NCBI RefSeq assembly: GCF_013408335.1
Contig: NZ_JACBZR010000001.1
Coordinates: 682,001-746,000, forward strand
From: Nocardioides panzhihuensis
GTDB lineage: Bacteria; Actinomycetota; Actinomycetes; Propionibacteriales; Nocardioidaceae
Direction of reading: 5' to 3'
Length of the DNA: 64,000 bases
The notes under the pieces are model-generated. The model was given only the letters and a program-made list of their open reading frames with translations. It was not told the origin of the DNA and made no database searches. This document shows positions 8,404 to 17,038 of the stretch, one piece after another. The translations under genes were made by a program, and so were the position numbers. How positions within the stretch are numbered: the stretch's first letter is position 1; each line of letters begins with the position of its first letter.

Positions 8404-9273
8404 ATGGTGCTGAATAGGGGCATGTCTTCGACTCCGCAGGTCGTGGTGTGCGGTCCCACGTCCTGGAACCACTTGATCGCCCTGGACCGTCTGCCGGAGC
8501 CGGTGCCTCACATGCAGTTCGCGCGCCGGTCCTGGCACACGGTCGGGGGCACCTCCGCAGGAAAGGCGCTCCATCTCGCCGGGCTCGGCGTCGACGTACG
8601 TCTGTGGGCCCAGCTCGGCGGCGACGAGGACGGCGCGCGGCTGCAGGAGCGGCTGCGCGGGACCGGTGTCGTCGTCGAGGCGATCGCCAGCGAGCAGACC
8701 GAGCGGCACATCAACCTCATGGCCGACGGGGGAGGCCGGGTCTCGTTGTACGTCTCCACCCCGTCGACCCCGAGCGTCGACGCGGTCGAGGCGGCGGTGA
8801 GCGCGATCGCTGCCGCGGATCTCGCGGTGGTCGATCTGAGCGAGCTGGGGCGGCTGGTGCTCGGGGCGATGTCGACGCCGCGGACACCTCTGTGGATGGA
8901 CCTGCACGACTACGACGGCGTCGCCACCTTCCGCGAGCCCTTCCTGCGCGCCGCCGAAAGCGTGTTCATGAACGACGACGGCACCGATGACCCGTGGCGA
9001 CTGATGGCCTCGTGTCTCGATCGCGGCCCCCGCCTCGCGGTCTGCACCCTGGGTGCGAAGGGTGCGATCGCGCTGGAGGCGGATGGGTCCCGGCACGAGG
9101 TGGCTGCGGTGCCCGCCACCGTCGTCGACACCAACGGAGCCGGCGACGCGTTCATGGCGGGCTTCCTGGCCGCGAGGCTGCGTACGGAGCCGGTCGCCGT
9201 CGCCCTACGGGCTGCGGCAGAGCAGGCCCGGGTCGCGATCGAGACCGAGCACCTCCACCCGGCGCTCGTCTGA
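8404..9273 (+). CDS. PfkB family carbohydrate kinase
   Basis: A 289-residue ribokinase-fold sugar kinase. The N-terminal part has the substrate-side GGTSAGKALHLAGLGVDV pattern (about residues 48-65). The C-terminal signature DTNGAGDAF (residues 242-250) supplies the anion hole and the catalytic base D248. Such enzymes phosphorylate sugars or nucleosides with ATP in the cytoplasm. The substrate cannot be read from the sequence, and no sugar transporter is adjacent. ATGs at 8404 and 8422 are both possible; neither has a good ribosome site. It is divergent from the TetR gene, with about 90 bases between. Confidence 0.8.
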   Translation: MVLNRGMSSTPQVVVCGPTSWNHLIALDRLPEPVPHMQFARRSWHTVGGTSAGKALHLAGLGVDVRLWAQLGGDEDGARLQERLRGTGVVVEAIASEQTERHINLMADGGGRVSLYVSTPSTPSVDAVEAAVSAIAAADLAVVDLSELGRLVLGAMSTPRTPLWMDLHDYDGVATFREPFLRAAESVFMNDDGTDDPWRLMASCLDRGPRLAVCTLGAKGAIALEADGSRHEVAAVPATVVDTNGAGDAFMAGFLAARLRTEPVAVALRAAAEQARVAIETEHLHPALV

Positions 9274-9283
9274 CGGCGCTCGG

Positions 9284-10030
9284 CTAACGGCGGCGCGCGT
9301 ACTCGAGGAGTGCTGCGACCAAGCCGCCCGCGATGATCGCTGCGGCGAAGGTGGTCATCTGGATCGTGTCGTCGCCGACGAACGCCAGGGCCAGGTTCGC
9401 GCCGAGATGGATGAGCGTGCAGGTCGCCATCCGCTGCCAGAACGAGCCGGACATGACATAGACCATCGTCAACGTCAGCGCGACCGCACCGAGGATGAAC
9501 GCGGCGAGCTGGAGCGGGGGCAGCGTGTAGTACTGGACGTGCCACAGTCCGAACAGCACGCCGGTGATGACCCCGGAGACCGGGCGAGACAGCCACCGCT
9601 GCAGACCTTGGAGCAGCACTCCCCGGAACCCGATCTCCTCGGTGAGGGCGCCGAGCGCCTGCAGGAGGACGAAGACGACGACCGGGGCTCCACCGATCTG
9701 TGACGGCACGTTCGGAGCGCTTCCGCGGGCGACCGAGACGACGACGAAGTACGCCGCGACCACCGCCAGCGCCACCAAGAGCGAGGTTGCCAGCCTCTGC
9801 GACGAGACCCTGGGGATCGACCAGGGCTCACGGCCACGAATGAGCGGCCAGGCGGTAGCCGCGCCGATCGCCGGGGCCAGCATTACCAGCACGAACAGCT
9901 CTGGGTCCAGGCCGGTCATCGGCTGAACCGCCAGCAGCGCTCCCGCCCCGATGGCAGACCCCGCGAACCAGACGGTCAATGCGGTCGCAACACGTGCAGG
10001 TGCGGGGGTGGTCTGCGTGGTCGTCGTCAT
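9284..10030 (-). CDS. CPBP family intramembrane glutamic endopeptidase
   Basis: A 248-residue protein with about seven membrane helices. It has the CPBP (Abi/Rce1-like) catalytic motifs: EEIGFRG at residues 131-137 (paired glutamates and arginine), a histidine in GLWHVQYY (H164), and a third histidine motif (IHLGANL) near residue 215. The family includes CAAX-type prenyl proteases and bacteriocin-immunity proteins, all intramembrane peptidases. No bacteriocin or prenylated substrate gene is nearby, so the target is unknown. It ends 10 bases from the convergent PfkB kinase gene. Confidence 0.85.
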   Translation of the reverse strand: MTTTTQTTPAPARVATALTVWFAGSAIGAGALLAVQPMTGLDPELFVLVMLAPAIGAATAWPLIRGREPWSIPRVSSQRLATSLLVALAVVAAYFVVVSVARGSAPNVPSQIGGAPVVVFVLLQALGALTEEIGFRGVLLQGLQRWLSRPVSGVITGVLFGLWHVQYYTLPPLQLAAFILGAVALTLTMVYVMSGSFWQRMATCTLIHLGANLALAFVGDDTIQMTTFAAAIIAGGLVAALLEYARRR

Positions 10031-10115
10031 GGGCCGAGGTTGGCAAAGGCCGTCGGCATGGGCAACAACATTTCCTGCCTCGGGACGGGGAAGCGGACTG
10101 CTTCTGGGTTCTGGC

Positions 10116-11334
10116 CTAGCTTTCGGGGTGCGCCGGCACCGTCAGCAGGGCCAGCATGGCGATGACGGCGGCTCCGGCGAAGGCGTAGAAGCCCCACGGG
10201 TAGGCGATGCCGGCGGTCAGGAGCGCGCCGCCGAGGAACGGCCCGACGATGGCGCCGACCCGGCCGATGCCGGCGGACATGCCGAGCGCGGTGCCGCGGG
10301 TCCTGGCGGGATAGAGGTGGCTGACGAACGCGTAGACCAGCACCTGCGCGCTGAAGACGAAGATTCCGGCGGCGAGCACCGCGCCGTAGACCAGGAAGCT
10401 GTTCTCCATCTTGATCGACAGCAGGGCCAGCATCACCGCGGCGACGCCGAACCAGGTCACGACGGTCGGCTTGTTGCCCCTGGCATCGGAGATCAGGCCG
10501 GCGAGGACCAGGCCGATCACGGCGCCGACGTTGAGGGTGAGGAGCAGGCCGAGCCCGGCGTCGAGGGAGTAGCCAGCCTCGCCCATGATCGTGGGCAGCC
10601 AGGTGTTCAGGCCGTAGACCAGCAGGAGCCCGCAGAACGACGCTGCCCACAGTCCCAGGCTGACCCACAGCAGGCGGCCGCGAACGACCTCGGAGGGGCG
10701 TACCTTCTCGGCCCCGACCGTCTCCAGGTAGGCCTGCGACTCCGGGAGCTTCGCCCACATCACCGGCACCGTCAGCAGCCCCGCGACACCGCCGATCACG
10801 AACATCGCCTCCCAACCCAGCTTCGGGATCACCCACAGAGCAAGCAGGGCGGTGAGCACGGCGCCCACGTGATAGCCGGTCATCATCCGGGTCATCGCGG
10901 TGCCCGAGCGTCCCTGGCGGGCGTGCTCGCATGAACGCCAGGGCCGTCGGCAGGCAGGCGCCCAGGCCAAGCCCCGCCAGAAAACGCAGCGCGATGAACA
11001 CCGTGGCGTTCGGAGCGAAGGCGACGGCAAGGGTCAGCACGGAGAACAGCGCGATGCTGCTGATCAGCGTCACCCGGCGGCCGAACCGGTCGGCGAGCGG
11101 ACCGATGGCCACGGCACCGATGCCGACACCCACCAGGCCGAGCGTGGCGGCGGTGGTCAGCGACGCCCTGGTGAACCCGAGCGCGCCGGTGTCGGCCAAG
11201 GTGGGGATCACCGCGCCGAGCACGACGAGGTCGTAGCCGTCCAGGGCGACGGCGAGCCAGCAGAGCATGACCGGCCAGAGGCTGCGGGTGGCGCCCCCGG
11301 CAGCGGCGGTCGATGTGGTTGGGGACACATTCAT
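10116..11334 (-). pseudogene. MFS transporter of the aromatic acid/H+ symporter (AAHS) type, frameshifted
   Basis: The 5' part reads a typical MFS N-terminus (VALDGYDLVVLGAVIPTL, then the loop 2-3 motif GPLADRFGRR) up to LPTALAFM. The remaining helices continue in another frame starting at EHARQGRSGTAMTRM. The frame change lies at about 10928-10935 and amounts to +1 or -2 bases. Joined, the two parts give a 12-helix protein of roughly 400 residues whose DGYD and GPLADRFGRR motifs are those of AAHS carriers such as benzoate or 4-hydroxybenzoate permeases. It is either a recent pseudogene or an assembly error. The IclR gene upstream is its likely regulator. Confidence 0.75.
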
Positions 11335-11378
11335 GGAACGAACCTAAGAGGTGATGCCTCTGTGACTGTCGCCACTGC

Positions 11379-11393
11379 TTCCATTCAGTGGAA
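11379..11393. promoter_or_regulatory. Palindrome between the IclR gene and the MFS gene
   Basis: TTCCA-TTCAG-TGGAA is a perfect inverted repeat. It is extended by CACT on the left and AGTG on the right with a 2-base bulge. TTCCA/TGGAA half-sites resemble operators of IclR-family regulators. It lies 45 bases before the MFS start codon and just past the stop codon of the IclR gene, so it probably controls the transporter alone. Confidence 0.5.
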
Positions 11394-11411
11394 AGTGTTG
11401 GCAAATTGTCG

Positions 11412-12155
11412 TTACAGTCGGCGCCCGATCGACTGGGCGGCGACGCGGAGCGCGCCGTACAACCGCTGTTCGCTCCCCTTGAGCGAGGCGACCACCAGGC
11501 CGAGGGATGCGACCACCTGGTCGCCCTGATAGATGGGTACGGCGATGGAGCAGGCGCCGAGGGTCATCTCCTCACGGGTCGTGGCATAGCCCTTCTCGAG
11601 CACCTGTCGCAGCTGCCGACGGAGGGTGCCGGGCTGGGTGATCGTGTAGGACGTGATCCGGGTGAGCCCGGCCAGCACGGTGTCCTGGACCTCGCCCGGG
11701 GCGTGGGCGAGGAGGACCTTGCCGACGCCGGTGGCGTGCAGCGGAAGGCGTCCGCCGACCTTGCTCACGACCGGGACGGACTGGTTGCCGCGCAGCCGGT
11801 CGAGGTAGACCACCTCGGTCCCTTCGCGTACGGCGAGATGCACGGTGGCGCGGGTCGCCCCGTAGAGGTCGTGGAGGAACGGCTCGGCGACCTGGCGCAG
11901 TCCGGTCTCGGCAGGTGCCAGGTGGCCGATGTCCCAGATCTTGCGGCCGATGACGTACTCGCCGGTCGGCAGCCGATCCAGGGCGCCCCACCGGGAGAGC
12001 TCGCCCAGAAGGCGATGAGTCGTGGCGAGCGGAATCTCCGAGCGCTCGGCGATGTCGCTGAGCGACATCGCCCGGTGCTGCTCGTCGAACGCGCCCAGGA
12101 TCGCCAGCGCCCGGCTGGTCACGCTCGTGCCGGCCTGCCGACTGTTCCCTGCCAT
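11412..12155 (-). CDS. IclR family transcriptional regulator
   Basis: A 247-residue regulator with an N-terminal winged helix (SRALAILGAFDEQHRAMSL, then ERSEIPLATTHRLLGEL) and the IclR effector domain from about residue 75. The effector domain includes PLHATGVGKVLLAH and the C-terminal ACSIAVPIYQGDQVVASLGL. It stands directly upstream of an aromatic-acid-type MFS gene in the same orientation, the usual arrangement for a local aromatic catabolism regulator. No ring-cleavage genes are in the window. The start at 12155 fits family length; longer in-frame extensions upstream have no conserved content. Confidence 0.85.
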   Translation of the reverse strand: MAGNSRQAGTSVTSRALAILGAFDEQHRAMSLSDIAERSEIPLATTHRLLGELSRWGALDRLPTGEYVIGRKIWDIGHLAPAETGLRQVAEPFLHDLYGATRATVHLAVREGTEVVYLDRLRGNQSVPVVSKVGGRLPLHATGVGKVLLAHAPGEVQDTVLAGLTRITSYTITQPGTLRRQLRQVLEKGYATTREEMTLGACSIAVPIYQGDQVVASLGLVVASLKGSEQRLYGALRVAAQSIGRRL

Positions 12156-12174
12156 CGTTGCGGAGGCTACTACC

Positions 12175-13155
12175 TCAGCCCCCGAAGGCGGGGTGCAGCG
12201 GCTCGCCGGAGCCGTTGGACCGAGTCGCCGGGGTGGCCTCGATCGGATCGAAGGTCCACAGCGCGTACGCCCCCGGGCCGACATGCAGCGTCGAGCTGCC
12301 GATCGTCTCGGTGTGCGGCTCCTCGGCCGGCTCGTTGAGAGCGAGGACGATGTGGCGTACGCCTGCCTCCTCGGCCGGCACCGGGAGCAGACGGATCGTG
12401 GTCATGCCGTCGAAGGCGAGGACGCCGCCGCTCTTCAGGACGCGGATCGTGATCCCGGCGGCCCGCCACAGCGGCACCATCTTCTCGATGTCGGCTTCGG
12501 TGGTGGCGATCTGGATGCCGATGACGTCGCGCATCTGATGGTCGAGGTAGCGGTCACGGTTGTAGCGGTCGCGGCTGACGTCACCCTCGTAGGCGGCCGG
12601 CGGGAAGCTGAGCCGCGGGTCTTCGAGGAACTCGTCGCGATACTCCATCGCCCAGGAGAAGAAGGTGTCGTAGGTGGCCGTCGGGTAGGTGACGTCGAAC
12701 CAGGGGATCGGCTCGCCGTCGCCGAGATCGGTCACCTGGGTGAACTCGACCGGGTCGACGCCGAGGTCGTGCAGGTTGGCGGAGGCCGTCGCCAGGTCGC
12801 CGTCCTTGTCCGCCGAGACGGCGAGCCCGGTGTCACCGGCGACGGCATCGGGCGCGTCGCCCGGTCCGAAGAACTCCAGGTAGGTCTCCTTGCCGAGCAG
12901 GTAGCGACCGGTCCAGGTCTGGCTGCCGTCGTTGCCGGTGTTGATCCGGCGGTCGGCGAACCTCCCGAGATACTCCGAGTGCTCGATCGCGTCGGCCGTC
13001 TCCCGGTCGACCATCGCCCAGGCGTGGTTGAAGGCCAGCAGCGGGTCTTGTCGCTCCTGCTCCTCGGCTTGGGCAGGGGCCGCTGCCCCCGAAGCGATGA
13101 CGAGTGCGGCGGTCGCAGCCGCGATGAAGCCCGAGATTCTCCATTGAGTCCGCAT
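12175..13155 (-). CDS. Secreted protein, DUF5829-like
   Basis: A 326-residue protein with a Sec signal peptide ending APAQA-EE (cleavage after about residue 30). The mature part begins with FNHAWAMVDRETADAIEHSEYL, and has WTGRYLLGKETYLEFFGPGD and later MEYRDEFLEDP. I associate this pattern with the DUF5829 group of secreted actinobacterial proteins; the label is from memory and moderate. The GETYLEFF-type segment is reminiscent of VOC/glyoxalase-related folds, but no metal site is evident. It is separated by 19 bases from the IclR gene on the same strand, without evidence of functional linkage. Confidence 0.6.
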   Translation of the reverse strand: MRTQWRISGFIAAATAALVIASGAAAPAQAEEQERQDPLLAFNHAWAMVDRETADAIEHSEYLGRFADRRINTGNDGSQTWTGRYLLGKETYLEFFGPGDAPDAVAGDTGLAVSADKDGDLATASANLHDLGVDPVEFTQVTDLGDGEPIPWFDVTYPTATYDTFFSWAMEYRDEFLEDPRLSFPPAAYEGDVSRDRYNRDRYLDHQMRDVIGIQIATTEADIEKMVPLWRAAGITIRVLKSGGVLAFDGMTTIRLLPVPAEEAGVRHIVLALNEPAEEPHTETIGSSTLHVGPGAYALWTFDPIEATPATRSNGSGEPLHPAFGG

Positions 13156-13208
13156 GGCTCCCAGTCTGGTTCACCCGGACGTTCCTGTCCTCGAAATGTC
13201 GCGGCAGG

Positions 13209-13856
13209 TCAGGCGCCGTGGCTCGCGGTGGCCATGGTGGCGCCGAGGCCGATCATGACGACACCGCCGCCTGCGCCGAGGCTGTCGAGGCGCTTGGGCT
13301 TGCGGGCGAACCAGGCCTTCGCGCGGCTGGCGGCGAAGACCCAGCCGGAGTCGCAGGTGAAGGCCATCGCCGAGAAGATCGCGCCGAGCAGAAGGATCTG
13401 AGGGACCGCCGGTGCCGAGGCGTCGATGAACTGAGGCAGGAAGGCCAGGTGGAAGACGATCGTCTTCGGGTTGGTCGCCCCGACGATGAGCCCGGTGCGG
13501 ATCGCTCCCCAGGCGGTCGTCTGCGCGACGTCCTCGCCGTGGAGGGCGGCCCGGGCGTCAGCGCGGTGGCGGATCGCCTGGACGCCGAGATAGATGACGT
13601 ACGCCGCGCCGACCAGCTTCACGACGGTGAACGCGGTCGCGGAGGCCGCCACCAGCGCGCCCAGCCCGACGGCCACCGCCAGGACCTGACCGAACTGCCC
13701 CAGCGCGTTGCCGCCCACGGCGAGCACCGCCTCGCGCCGGCCCGCGGTGAGGGCGCGCCCGAGAGCGAAGAGCACGCTCGGGCCGGGAATCAGGATGAAG
13801 ATGACGGATGCGAGCGCGAAGGCGGCGAACTGGCTCAGGGTCGGCACGTCAGTCAT
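13209..13856 (-). CDS. LysE family amino acid exporter
   Basis: A 215-residue protein with six membrane segments. Its N-terminus FILIPGPSVLFALGRALTAGRR is the hallmark LysE/RhtB region (PGP followed by G-R-AG), and a GATNPKTIVFHLAFLPQFI motif sits in the middle. LysE/RhtB proteins export amino acids or related metabolites. The substrate is not evident. It is downstream of the LysR gene on the same strand (81 bases apart), but the LysR protein more probably controls its divergent neighbour. Confidence 0.88.
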   Translation of the reverse strand: MTDVPTLSQFAAFALASVIFILIPGPSVLFALGRALTAGRREAVLAVGGNALGQFGQVLAVAVGLGALVAASATAFTVVKLVGAAYVIYLGVQAIRHRADARAALHGEDVAQTTAWGAIRTGLIVGATNPKTIVFHLAFLPQFIDASAPAVPQILLLGAIFSAMAFTCDSGWVFAASRAKAWFARKPKRLDSLGAGGGVVMIGLGATMATASHGA

Positions 13857-13937
13857 TCTGCGGCAGCGTTGTGGTGACGTACGAATGATTTCTGGTGGGC
13901 GAGACGCGCTGCTCGGCGCCGGGCGCTCGGATCTGCC

Positions 13938-14858
13938 CTAACCGGCGCCCGCCCCGGCGAGGGAGGTGGCGACCCTTCTGAGCTCGGCGAGGGCGCAGGC
14001 GATCTCGGGCTGGCGCGAGGTGCCGCTGCGTACGCTGGTCCGGACGTGCCGGACGGGGCTGGCCTCGCCGCGCAGCGGGATCCGGACCAGGCCGTCCGAG
14101 TGGGGAATCCGGGCCAGGCGGGGCACCAAGGCGACGCCCAAGCCAGCAGTGACCAGGGCGGCGCCGGTGTCCCACTCGACGACCTCGTGGGCGTGCTCGG
14201 GGGTGAAGCCGGCCGCGGCACAGGCGGCGGTCACGAGCTGGTGGTAGGGACGGCCGGGGTGCTCCATGATCCAGTGCTCCTCGGCGGCGTCGGCGAGCCT
14301 GACCCGGGAGCGTGTGGCGAGGGGGCTGTCGGCGGGGACCAGGAGGTCGAGCGCGTCCTCCATCAGCCGCTCCTGCTCGAAGCGCGGGTCGGCGGTCGGC
14401 GGGAGCTCGGACATGCTGACCACCACGGCGACGTCGACGTGGTCGGCGAGAAGCATGTCGAAGCACACGTCCGGGTCGGCCTCGATGATCCTGATCGTGG
14501 ACTGTGGGAACGCCTGGCTGACCGCCACCGCGACCGGGGGAAGCAGAGCCGATGCGGCCGTCGAGAACCCGGCCATCCGGAGGTAGCCGCGGGAGGTCCC
14601 CGAGGCCTGCTGGACGTCGGCGCGGATCTCCTCCCACTGGGTGAACAGGTCGTGGGTGCGCTCGAGCAGGGTGAGGGCGGCCCCGGTGAGACGTACGCCG
14701 CGACCCTCCGGCACCAGCAGCGTCGCGCCCACGTCGCGGGCGAGCGTGCGGAGCTGGTGGGAGATGGCCGAAGGGGTGTACCCGAGGTCGGCGGCGGCGG
14801 CCGAGACGGTGCCGCGCTCGGCGACCACCCTGAGCACGTGGAGCCGCGGGTCGATCAT
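13938..14858 (-). CDS. LysR family transcriptional regulator
   Basis: A 306-residue LysR-type regulator. The winged helix spans residues 1-60 (LRVVAERGTVSAAAADLGYTP, then SAISHQLRTLARDVG). The substrate-binding domain starts at about residue 90. The ATG at 14858 (Met-Ile-Asp-Pro-Arg) matches the usual LysR N-terminus; an upstream ATG at 14885 would put the operator inside the gene. It is divergent from the flavoenzyme gene at 14920, with a perfect palindrome between them, so it should control the demethylase operon in response to a substrate or intermediate. Confidence 0.88.
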   Translation of the reverse strand: MIDPRLHVLRVVAERGTVSAAAADLGYTPSAISHQLRTLARDVGATLLVPEGRGVRLTGAALTLLERTHDLFTQWEEIRADVQQASGTSRGYLRMAGFSTAASALLPPVAVAVSQAFPQSTIRIIEADPDVCFDMLLADHVDVAVVVSMSELPPTADPRFEQERLMEDALDLLVPADSPLATRSRVRLADAAEEHWIMEHPGRPYHQLVTAACAAAGFTPEHAHEVVEWDTGAALVTAGLGVALVPRLARIPHSDGLVRIPLRGEASPVRHVRTSVRSGTSRQPEIACALAELRRVATSLAGAGAG

Positions 14859-14861
14859 GGT

Positions 14862-14879
14862 TCTGATTGTGCAATCAGA
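14862..14879. promoter_or_regulatory. LysR-type operator in the divergent lysR/demethylase intergenic region
   Basis: TCTGATTGTGCAATCAGA is a perfect 8-bp inverted repeat with a 2-bp centre and contains the T-N11-A pattern of LysR boxes. It sits 3 bases upstream of the LysR start codon and about 40 bases upstream of the flavoenzyme start, the expected place for autoregulation plus divergent activation. Confidence 0.7.
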
Positions 14880-14919
14880 TCGCATGGTAAGGAACAGAAA
14901 CGTGCGCTTTTCTTGAACA

Positions 14920-17001
14920 GTGTCGGAGCGCCACGCTGGTCCTGTGTCCCCCAGCGCCGATCCCCTCCTGACGAGCTACCAGCTCCGCGGCCTCACGCTG
15001 CGCAACCGTGTGGTGAGCACCTCCCACGAGCCGGCGTACACCGAGGACGGCATGCCGAAGGACCGCTACCGCCTCTATCACTTGGAGAAGGCGCGCGGCG
15101 GGGTCGGGCTCACCATGATCGGCGGCTCCGCGGTGGTCTCGCCGGACAGCCCGCCGGCGTTCGGCAACATGCTGCTCTACCGCGACGAGGTCGTCCCTTG
15201 GTTGCGCCGGCTCTCCGACGACGTCCATGAGGCCGGCGCCGCGGTGATGTGCCAGATCACGCATCTGGGGCGACGTACGAGCAGCTACACCGGCGACTGG
15301 CTGCCGCTGGTCTACCCGTCGCGGCTGCGCGAGCCGCAGCACCGCTCGTTCCCGAAGGCCGCCGAGGCGTGGGACCTGGACCGGATCGTGGGCCACTACG
15401 CCGAGGCGGCCGCGCGGTGTCAGGCGGCTGGCCTCGACGGGATCGAGGTCGAGTCCTACGGCCACCTCTTCGACGCCTGGGTCTCGCCGGCCACCAACCT
15501 CCGCTCCGACGAGCTCGGCGGAGACCCGGAGGCGCGGCTGGCCTTTCCGCTGCGGGTCCTGGGTGCGATCCGGGCCGCCGTCGGCCCCGACTTCGTGGTC
15601 GGCCTCAGGATGGCGATGGACGAGGACCTGCCTTCCGGTCTCGGGCTGGACGACACCGAGCAGGTGATGCGCCGCTATGTCGACGAGGGCGTCGACTTCC
15701 TCTCCGTGATCAAGGGCGGCATCGACACCGACGCCCGCCTGGCCGCGGCGATCCCCTCGATGGGCACGCCATCGGCGCCGTTCCTCGACTTCGTCGGGGA
15801 GGTACGCCGCCGGGTCGATGTCCCGGTCATGCACGCCGCCCGGATCAACGACGTCGCGACCGCGCGCTACGCGATCCGGGAGGGGCTCCTCGATCTCGTC
15901 GGGATGACCAGGCCTCAGCTCGCCGACCCGCACCTGGTCGCCAAGGTCGCCCGCGGCGAGGAGGATCGGATCCGGCCGTGCGTGGGGGCGAGCTACTGCC
16001 TGGACGCGATCTATGAGTCCGGCGACGCCAAGTGCATCCACAACCCCGCGACCGGGCGTGAGCAGTCGCTGCCCCACCTCACGCCCCCAGCGCCCCGTCG
16101 TCGCCGGGCGGTGGTGATCGGTGCCGGCCCCGCCGGGCTCGAGGCCGCTCGCGTCCTCGGTGAGCGCGGCCACGCCGTCACCGTCCTCGAGGCCGCCGAT
16201 CGACCAGGTGGTCAGCTCCTGCTGGCCTCCTCGACCGGACGCCGCCGCGACCTGATCGGCATCGTCGACTGGCGGGTCACCGAGGCGAAGCACAGCGGGG
16301 TCGACTTCCGGCTCGGCATCTACGCCGACGCCGACCTCGTCCGCAGCCTCGACCCGGACATCGTGGTCGTGGCCACCGGCGGCCTCCCCGACCGCTCGTG
16401 CGTCCCGATGGGAGCCGAGCTGGTCAACGACACCTGGGACGTGCTCGACGGGACGCTGACCGCCGGGAACGGTTCGGTGCTCGTCTATGACGACAACGGC
16501 GCCGAGCCCGCGCTCGACGCGGCCGAGCAATTGGCGACCCTGGGCGGCCAGGTCGAGCTGGTCACCCCGGAGCGCATGATCGGCATCTCCGTCGGCTCGA
16601 TGAACAGCCCGGCCTATCTCGGGGCCTTCGCCGCGCACGACGTCACTCTCACGGTGGCCCGTCGGCTGGCCGCGGTGCGCCGCGCGCCCGCGGGCTCCGA
16701 TCACCGGCTGATCGCCACCCTCATCAGCGAGTACGCAGAAGGCGCCGAGGTCGAGAGGCATGTCGACCATGTCGTGGTCGAGCACGGCACCACCCCCAAC
16801 GACGAGCTCTACTTCGACCTCGTCCCCGGATCGATCAACCTCGGTGAGGTCGACCAGGCGGCACTCCTGTCCGGCACGCCGCAGACGGCGTCCCGCAACA
16901 CGGCGGGCAGCTACCAGCTGTTCCGGGTCGGCGACGCCGTCGCCAGCCGGAACGTCCATGCCGCGGTCTACGACGCCCTGCGGCTGTGCTTGACCATCTA
17001 G
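14920..17001 (+). CDS. DgcA/StcD-like N-methylamine (N-methylproline/dimethylglycine) demethylase
   Basis: A 693-residue two-part flavoenzyme. Residues 10-350 form an old-yellow-enzyme TIM barrel (TSHEPAYTEDGMPKDRYRLYH, CQITHLGRR, GIEVESYGHLFDAW). A cluster motif with cysteines at 354, 360 and 372 (CVGASYC, then AKC before IHNPATGRE) follows. An FAD/NAD dinucleotide domain starts at GAGPAGLEAARVLGERGH (near residue 400). The overall plan is that of trimethylamine dehydrogenase. The CVGAxYC variant, lacking the second cysteine of the classical CxxC, fits my recollection of dimethylglycine (DgcA) and stachydrine (StcD) demethylases. It oxidatively removes an N-methyl group, releasing formaldehyde. 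GTG starts at 14920 or 14944 are possible. Confidence 0.75.
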   Translation: MSERHAGPVSPSADPLLTSYQLRGLTLRNRVVSTSHEPAYTEDGMPKDRYRLYHLEKARGGVGLTMIGGSAVVSPDSPPAFGNMLLYRDEVVPWLRRLSDDVHEAGAAVMCQITHLGRRTSSYTGDWLPLVYPSRLREPQHRSFPKAAEAWDLDRIVGHYAEAAARCQAAGLDGIEVESYGHLFDAWVSPATNLRSDELGGDPEARLAFPLRVLGAIRAAVGPDFVVGLRMAMDEDLPSGLGLDDTEQVMRRYVDEGVDFLSVIKGGIDTDARLAAAIPSMGTPSAPFLDFVGEVRRRVDVPVMHAARINDVATARYAIREGLLDLVGMTRPQLADPHLVAKVARGEEDRIRPCVGASYCLDAIYESGDAKCIHNPATGREQSLPHLTPPAPRRRRAVVIGAGPAGLEAARVLGERGHAVTVLEAADRPGGQLLLASSTGRRRDLIGIVDWRVTEAKHSGVDFRLGIYADADLVRSLDPDIVVVATGGLPDRSCVPMGAELVNDTWDVLDGTLTAGNGSVLVYDDNGAEPALDAAEQLATLGGQVELVTPERMIGISVGSMNSPAYLGAFAAHDVTLTVARRLAAVRRAPAGSDHRLIATLISEYAEGAEVERHVDHVVVEHGTTPNDELYFDLVPGSINLGEVDQAALLSGTPQTASRNTAGSYQLFRVGDAVASRNVHAAVYDALRLCLTI

Positions 17002-17038
17002 CGCCTGACGACCCGAGCAGAACCATGGGAGCGATGAG

